From Actinomycetota bacterium (lineage in GTDB: Bacteria > Actinomycetota > Acidimicrobiia > IMCC26256 > PALSA-610): a stretch of DNA of 41,355 nt. Location: positions 1 to 41,355 of the forward strand of contig SXIR01000017.1 of the NCBI GenBank assembly GCA_005772765.1, read 5' to 3'. Position numbers and translations under genes: made by a program. The notes beneath the pieces are model-generated. The model did not search any database, was not told where the DNA came from, and was given only the letters and a program-made list of their open reading frames with translations. This document shows positions 37,390-41,355 of the stretch, piece after piece (the stretch's first letter is position 1; every line of letters begins with the position of its first letter).

Positions 37390-38927
37390 ACCGGAGCCTC
37401 GACCTGCAACCGCGGCCGATGCGGTTCGGGCTGACGATCCCACAGTTCGGCGACGAGGTCGCTGCGAAGCGCCGCATACCCAGGGTCGTCCCAGAGGTTG
37501 CGGTGTTGCAGCGGATCGGACGCGAGGTCGTACAGCTCGCCTTCGCTGCCGTCGTGTACGTGGCCCGGTTTGTACACGGTGCACACGAAGTCCCCGTGGG
37601 TGATGGTGCGGAGATAGACCCCGACGCCGAACAGTTCGCTGTCCCATTCGGTGAGCGTGACACCGAAGCCGCGGCTCGACGCATCACTGTCGTCGACGGG
37701 CAACGCTTTGCCTTGCATCCACTCGCACGGCACCTGGCCGGCAATCGTCGTGAATGTGGGAGCGAGGTCGACCAGCCCCACGGGCGCGGTCACAACCGAG
37801 GGGGCGATGCCTGCGCTCGGAGCCGGCCGCCAGATCAAGGGCAGACGCATCAATGCGTCGACGTGATATGGGCCTTTGAACAACAACCCGAAATCGCCTT
37901 GGAACTCGCCGTGGTCGGTGGTGAAGATGACGTCGACATCGTCGGCCCAACCTCGCCGCTCGACCTCGACCAGGACACGGCCCAACGCCTCGTCGATGAG
38001 CTCACACTCGATCGCGTTGCGCGCGTTGATCTCGCGCACTTGATCGTCGGTCAATGTCGCAGGCACCCAGTGACGCGGCGCTTCGAAGTTCGAAACCAGC
38101 GTGCCGTCGTACCACTGGCGCCAATGGCGCGGCTTCGCGTCGAGGATCGCTTCACGTTGCGACCGATCGGTCGGGTATCCCTCTGGCAACGGCACGTCGC
38201 GCCAATCGATGCGACCGAGTTCGGATTCAGGCGGATCCCACGGATGGTGGGGGTCAGGAAAGCTCAACCAGCAGAACCAGTCATCGGTCGCATCGAGGGT
38301 GCCGAGCCATTCGATTGCCCGATCCGCGAGCCAGTCGGTGTGATACCACTCGCGCGGAATCGGATTCGTCTTGACCTGCGGCGCGTCGGTATCGCCACCG
38401 CCGATGGCGTTGACGTTCATGTCCCCGTCCACGACCGGATAGAACATGCCGATCGCCTCCGGGTGATGGTTCAGCACCCAGATCGCGTAGTGCAGCATGC
38501 CGTTCGCGCCATGGGTTGCGAGCTCGAGGTGGTCGAAGCCTCGATGTCCGTTCGCTGCGTTCGTGCCGGCGCGGCCGAGTTGGTTCTCGGTGAACCGTCC
38601 GAACGGATCCATGAAGGGTTCGAAGTGCGCCTTGCCGATGAGCGAGGTCTTGTAGCCAGCGTCGCGCAGTGCTGCCGCCACCGAAGGCGCGTCCACGGGA
38701 AGGGGAACGCCGTTCATCCACACGCCGTGCGTCGTGGGATGTTGGCCTGTGATGATCGTGCTCCGCGACGGCATGCAGACGACGGACTGCGGCACGGCTC
38801 GCTCGTAGCGGATGCCATCGGCGGCGAGGCGGTCGATCACCGGCGTGCGCGCGAGCTTCCCGCCGTTACATCCCAAGGTGTCATATCGCTGCTGGTCGGT
38901 CGTGACGAACAAGATCTTGCGGCCCAT
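37386..38927 (-). CDS. type I sulfatase (arylsulfatase A family)
   Basis: A 513-residue alkaline-phosphatase-superfamily enzyme. The formylglycine motif is VVCMPSRSTIITG with Cys51 (CxPSR). Metal ligands start at FVTTDQQRYDTLGCNG and return at IFTTDHGEFQG. It hydrolyses sulfate esters after conversion of Cys51 by a formylglycine-generating enzyme, not present in the window. No signal peptide is seen, so the substrate is probably imported or cytoplasmic. Neighbours are a second sulfatase and an SRPBCC protein on the same strand. Confidence 0.92.
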   Translation of the reverse strand: MGRKILFVTTDQQRYDTLGCNGGKLARTPVIDRLAADGIRYERAVPQSVVCMPSRSTIITGQHPTTHGVWMNGVPLPVDAPSVAAALRDAGYKTSLIGKAHFEPFMDPFGRFTENQLGRAGTNAANGHRGFDHLELATHGANGMLHYAIWVLNHHPEAIGMFYPVVDGDMNVNAIGGGDTDAPQVKTNPIPREWYHTDWLADRAIEWLGTLDATDDWFCWLSFPDPHHPWDPPESELGRIDWRDVPLPEGYPTDRSQREAILDAKPRHWRQWYDGTLVSNFEAPRHWVPATLTDDQVREINARNAIECELIDEALGRVLVEVERRGWADDVDVIFTTDHGEFQGDFGLLFKGPYHVDALMRLPLIWRPAPSAGIAPSVVTAPVGLVDLAPTFTTIAGQVPCEWMQGKALPVDDSDASSRGFGVTLTEWDSELFGVGVYLRTITHGDFVCTVYKPGHVHDGSEGELYDLASDPLQHRNLWDDPGYAALRSDLVAELWDRQPEPHRPRLQVEAPV

Positions 38928-38943
38928 TGGAGTCAGCGTTTCC

Positions 38944-39339
38944 TCATGCCGTATCGGCTTCGAGCTGGCGTTTCAGTGCTTGGAGCGCGTTGCCGGTGGC
39001 GCCACCGACGACGAGCGCCATCGGATCGGGTTCGCAGTCGGTCGAGTAGACAACGAGACAGCGCGCCCGATCGAGTTCGATGACGTCGATCGTGCCGCGG
39101 TGGTAGCGCACCACCGGAAGGTCCAGCCGGTACTGGAACCGACGTTGAATCGGATCGTTGACGAGAATCGTCTCGGGCAGCGGAAGTCCGGTCGCGGTCG
39201 TGATGAGCCGAGTCGAACCGTTCACCGTTGCGTCGGTCATACCCGGAAACCAGGTGTGGATCGTCGCCGGATCGCCGACCAGCGCCCAGACGTCGTCTGC
39301 CGATCGCTCGATGACGACTTCTCGTCGGATACTTGCCAC
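38944..39339 (-). CDS. SRPBCC family protein of a sulfatase operon
   Basis: A 131-residue START-like domain: MASIRREVVIERSADDVWALVGDPATIHTWFPGM at the N-terminus, RRFQYRLDLPVVRYHRGTIDVIEL in the sheet and a C-terminal helix. It resembles MxaD/polyketide-cyclase-like proteins that bind small hydrophobic ligands. It lies two bases after one sulfatase gene and 16 bases before the next, so it is clearly part of that operon, perhaps handling the desulfated aglycone. No activity can be assigned. Confidence 0.85.
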   Translation of the reverse strand: MASIRREVVIERSADDVWALVGDPATIHTWFPGMTDATVNGSTRLITTATGLPLPETILVNDPIQRRFQYRLDLPVVRYHRGTIDVIELDRARCLVVYSTDCEPDPMALVVGGATGNALQALKRQLEADTA

Positions 39340-39341
39340 CG

Positions 39342-41355
39342 CTACTGGCGCGCGTTCTCGGCGCGTTCGGCCGCGGCTGCGTTCGTCGGCGCTTCGGTGC
39401 TTTGCACCGACACGAGTTGGATGTCGACCCGGTGCACCGTGCCCGCAAATGGGAAGGGATCGTGATAGCGCGAACTCACGGGCGACCCGTGGTCGTAGCC
39501 AATGCTCGGGCCGATGGACGAGATGATGTTCATCACGAACGGGACGTCGAGGTGTCCGCAGACGTCGCGGTCGATCGTCAGGTCGGCAAATCCGTCGCGG
39601 CCCGTACGTCGGAACTGGACCCCGACGACCGACGCGCCCACGGGTACCGTCCGCTCGGATTCGACGACATGGTGCACGCCGAACTCGTTGTAATCGAGCA
39701 CGAGGCGATCGTTCTGGATGAACAAGCTGATGCCCGAACTCGCCGTACCCGTCGCGTAGAGCACACCGCCGTCTCCGGCGGCGCGTTCGATGCGTACCTC
39801 CATGTCCCAGCTCCGTCCACCGATACTCGGGCCTACCTGCGCCGGCATCGGACTAATGGGCGGTATGTAGGTGTAGTGACGTGACGGCAGGTGCGGGCTT
39901 CGTTCGCGAAAGCGCGCGCCGAATAACGCGATCGTGCGCTCGTCGAGCGGGAGTACGCCGTGCGCCTCCGCCTCGCGCCACCACAGATCGATCATCTCCG
40001 CGAGCTTGTCGGGCATCTCCGCCGCGAGGTCGCGACACTCCGAACGATCGACCGCGACGTGGTAGAGCTCCCACGGATCGTCGTCGAACGGAACTCCGGG
40101 GACATGACGGGTGACGGCTTTCCACCCGTCGGCGTAGATGCCACGGTGCCCCATCATCTCGAAGTACTGCACGGTCTTGTCCGACGGATGGTCGGGGGCG
40201 GCATCGAACGTCGCCAACATCGACGTGCCCGTGACTGGGATCTGCTCGTAACCACGGTAGGTCTCGGGCGCGTCGACACCAATCGCTTCGTAGATCGTTG
40301 GCGCGATGTCGTTGACATGATGGAACTGGTGTCGGAGTCCTCCGTGATCGGCGATGCGAGCGGGCCAGTGCACGACGCAGGGCACGTGCACCCCACCTTC
40401 GTGCGTGTTCTGCTTGTACCACTTGAAGGGCGTGTTGCCGACTTGCGACCAACCCCACGGATAGTTCGTGTGCGAGTTGGGGCCACCGATGTCGTCGAGC
40501 CGCGCCACTGCCTCGTCGGCGTCTTCGAGAATGAAGTTGAAGAACTTCCACTCGTTGAGCACACCGAACGGGCCGCCTTCTTGGCTTGCGCCGTTGTCGG
40601 AGAGCAACACGATGATCGTGTTGTCGAGCTCGCCGAGACGTTCGAGGCCGGCAACGAACCGGCCGATCTGGGCGTCGGTGTGGTCGAGGAACGCCGCGAA
40701 CGCTTCTTGGAGCCGCGCCGCGAGCTTGCGTTGGTTCTCCGAGAGCGAGTCCCACGCTTCGACCCCCGGGTTGCGCGGCGCGAGTTCGGTGTCGGGCGGA
40801 ATGACGCCGAGTTCCTTCTGGCGGGCGAACCACTCCTCGCGAGTCGCGTCCCAGCCTTGGTCGAACTTGCCGCGATACTTCGCGAGGTACTCGGGTGGAG
40901 CCTGGTGCGGCGCGTGCGTCGCACCGAACGCGAGGTACGTGAAGAACGGCTTGTCCGGACGAATCGACTTGGTGTCGTGCACCATGCGGAGCGCTTGGTC
41001 GACGAGGTCGTTCGACAAGTGGTAGTCCGGGCCCGCCGGCGGGTCGACATGGTGGTTGTCGATCACCAACTCGGGGTGGAACTGGTCGGTCTCGCCGTCG
41101 AGGAACCCGTAGAAGCGGTCGAATCCCCGTTGGCAGGGCCAATGGTCGAAGGGGCCCGCAGCCGACGCATGCTCCATCGGGCACAGATGCCACTTCCCCA
41201 CTGCGAACGTCGCGTACCCCGAATCGCGGAGCACCTCCCCCATCGTCGCCGCGTGATGCGAGATCCGCCCGCGCATGTGGGGGAATCCCGTGTTGAAGTT
41301 CGACACCGAGCGCATGCCTACTTCGTGGTGATTGCGGCCGGTGAGGAGCGCCGCC
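39342..41355 (-). CDS. arylsulfatase, 5' end beyond the window
   Basis: A partial gene of 671 visible residues running off the right edge. The visible N-terminus reads AALLTGRNHHEVGMRSVSNF, which in relatives directly follows the CxPTR formylglycine motif, so the catalytic cysteine lies just outside. Visible features are GKWHLCPMEHASAAGPFDHWP, the metal site IVLLSDNGASQEGGPFG, and TPFKWYKQNTHEGGVHVPCVVHWP. The last 150 residues form an extra beta-rich C-terminal domain found in large arylsulfatases. It is the first visible gene of the four-gene minus-strand operon. Confidence 0.92.
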   Translation of the reverse strand, partial: AALLTGRNHHEVGMRSVSNFNTGFPHMRGRISHHAATMGEVLRDSGYATFAVGKWHLCPMEHASAAGPFDHWPCQRGFDRFYGFLDGETDQFHPELVIDNHHVDPPAGPDYHLSNDLVDQALRMVHDTKSIRPDKPFFTYLAFGATHAPHQAPPEYLAKYRGKFDQGWDATREEWFARQKELGVIPPDTELAPRNPGVEAWDSLSENQRKLAARLQEAFAAFLDHTDAQIGRFVAGLERLGELDNTIIVLLSDNGASQEGGPFGVLNEWKFFNFILEDADEAVARLDDIGGPNSHTNYPWGWSQVGNTPFKWYKQNTHEGGVHVPCVVHWPARIADHGGLRHQFHHVNDIAPTIYEAIGVDAPETYRGYEQIPVTGTSMLATFDAAPDHPSDKTVQYFEMMGHRGIYADGWKAVTRHVPGVPFDDDPWELYHVAVDRSECRDLAAEMPDKLAEMIDLWWREAEAHGVLPLDERTIALFGARFRERSPHLPSRHYTYIPPISPMPAQVGPSIGGRSWDMEVRIERAAGDGGVLYATGTASSGISLFIQNDRLVLDYNEFGVHHVVESERTVPVGASVVGVQFRRTGRDGFADLTIDRDVCGHLDVPFVMNIISSIGPSIGYDHGSPVSSRYHDPFPFAGTVHRVDIQLVSVQSTEAPTNAAAAERAENARQ

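Noticed and set aside
1-41355. CRISPR arrays, insertion sequences, rRNA genes, prophage
   Set aside because: No regularly spaced long repeats, transposase, integrase, phage structural gene or rRNA sequence was recognised on either strand.

Overview
The window is high-GC, gene-dense DNA with short intergenic gaps and many 4-base start/stop overlaps. The protein families, Thr/Ser-rich lipoprotein linkers and probable leaderless genes suggest an actinobacterium, perhaps a marine or soil Acidimicrobiia (Ilumatobacter-like) lineage. That placement is an inference from composition and style, because no marker gene is present.

Layout. Positions 1-43 hold the 3' half of a tRNA, followed by an orphan PAS histidine kinase (76-1194). 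From 12578 down to 1195 runs a minus-strand operon of ten genes: a homocysteine-methyltransferase-like enzyme, a corrinoid protein, DUF1638, a 'virulence factor' domain protein, a RACo-type corrinoid activator, a non-pyrrolysine MttB-family methyltransferase, an IclR regulator, a dimethylglycine/sarcosine-dehydrogenase-like oxidoreductase and both ETF subunits. It reads as a pathway that removes methyl groups from a quaternary or tertiary amine such as glycine betaine. The corrinoid system would take the first methyl group, and the flavin/folate dehydrogenase would process the next, passing electrons to ETF. A cluster of palindromes precedes the operon. The corrinoid protein has Pro where the cobalt-ligating His normally sits.

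Next come a two-component system with a divergent lipoprotein separated by CCTGAAT repeats (12860-15746), an amidohydrolase behind a perfect 16-bp palindrome (15754-16986), a polar amino-acid ABC transporter (17053-19519), an acetyltransferase, and a surface-polymer-type trio of small YLDxGSGS protein, methyltransferase and membrane sulfatase-like enzyme (20572-24412). Catabolic genes follow: a Rieske oxygenase, a quinone-oxidoreductase-like MDR, a His-rich lipoprotein, an SRPBCC protein, an enoyl-CoA hydratase, a PNPOx-like protein, an aldo/keto reductase and a second amidohydrolase (24361-31994).

A secreted SGNH hydrolase (32060-33280) precedes the strongest novelty. At 33559-34206 a TlpA/ResA-like lipoprotein gene has an in-frame TGA exactly at the first cysteine of the CxxC active site. 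The same frame continues to a complete thioredoxin fold, and a stem-loop with a bulged U, resembling a bacterial SECIS, lies 26 bases downstream. I read it as a selenoprotein cotranscribed with its CcdA partner (34203-35081). A tail-to-tail, overlapping ECF sigma / zinc anti-sigma pair is adjacent (35161-35935).

The right end (36130-41355) is a minus-strand operon with two sulfatases, an SRPBCC protein and a propeller-like protein. It runs off the window.
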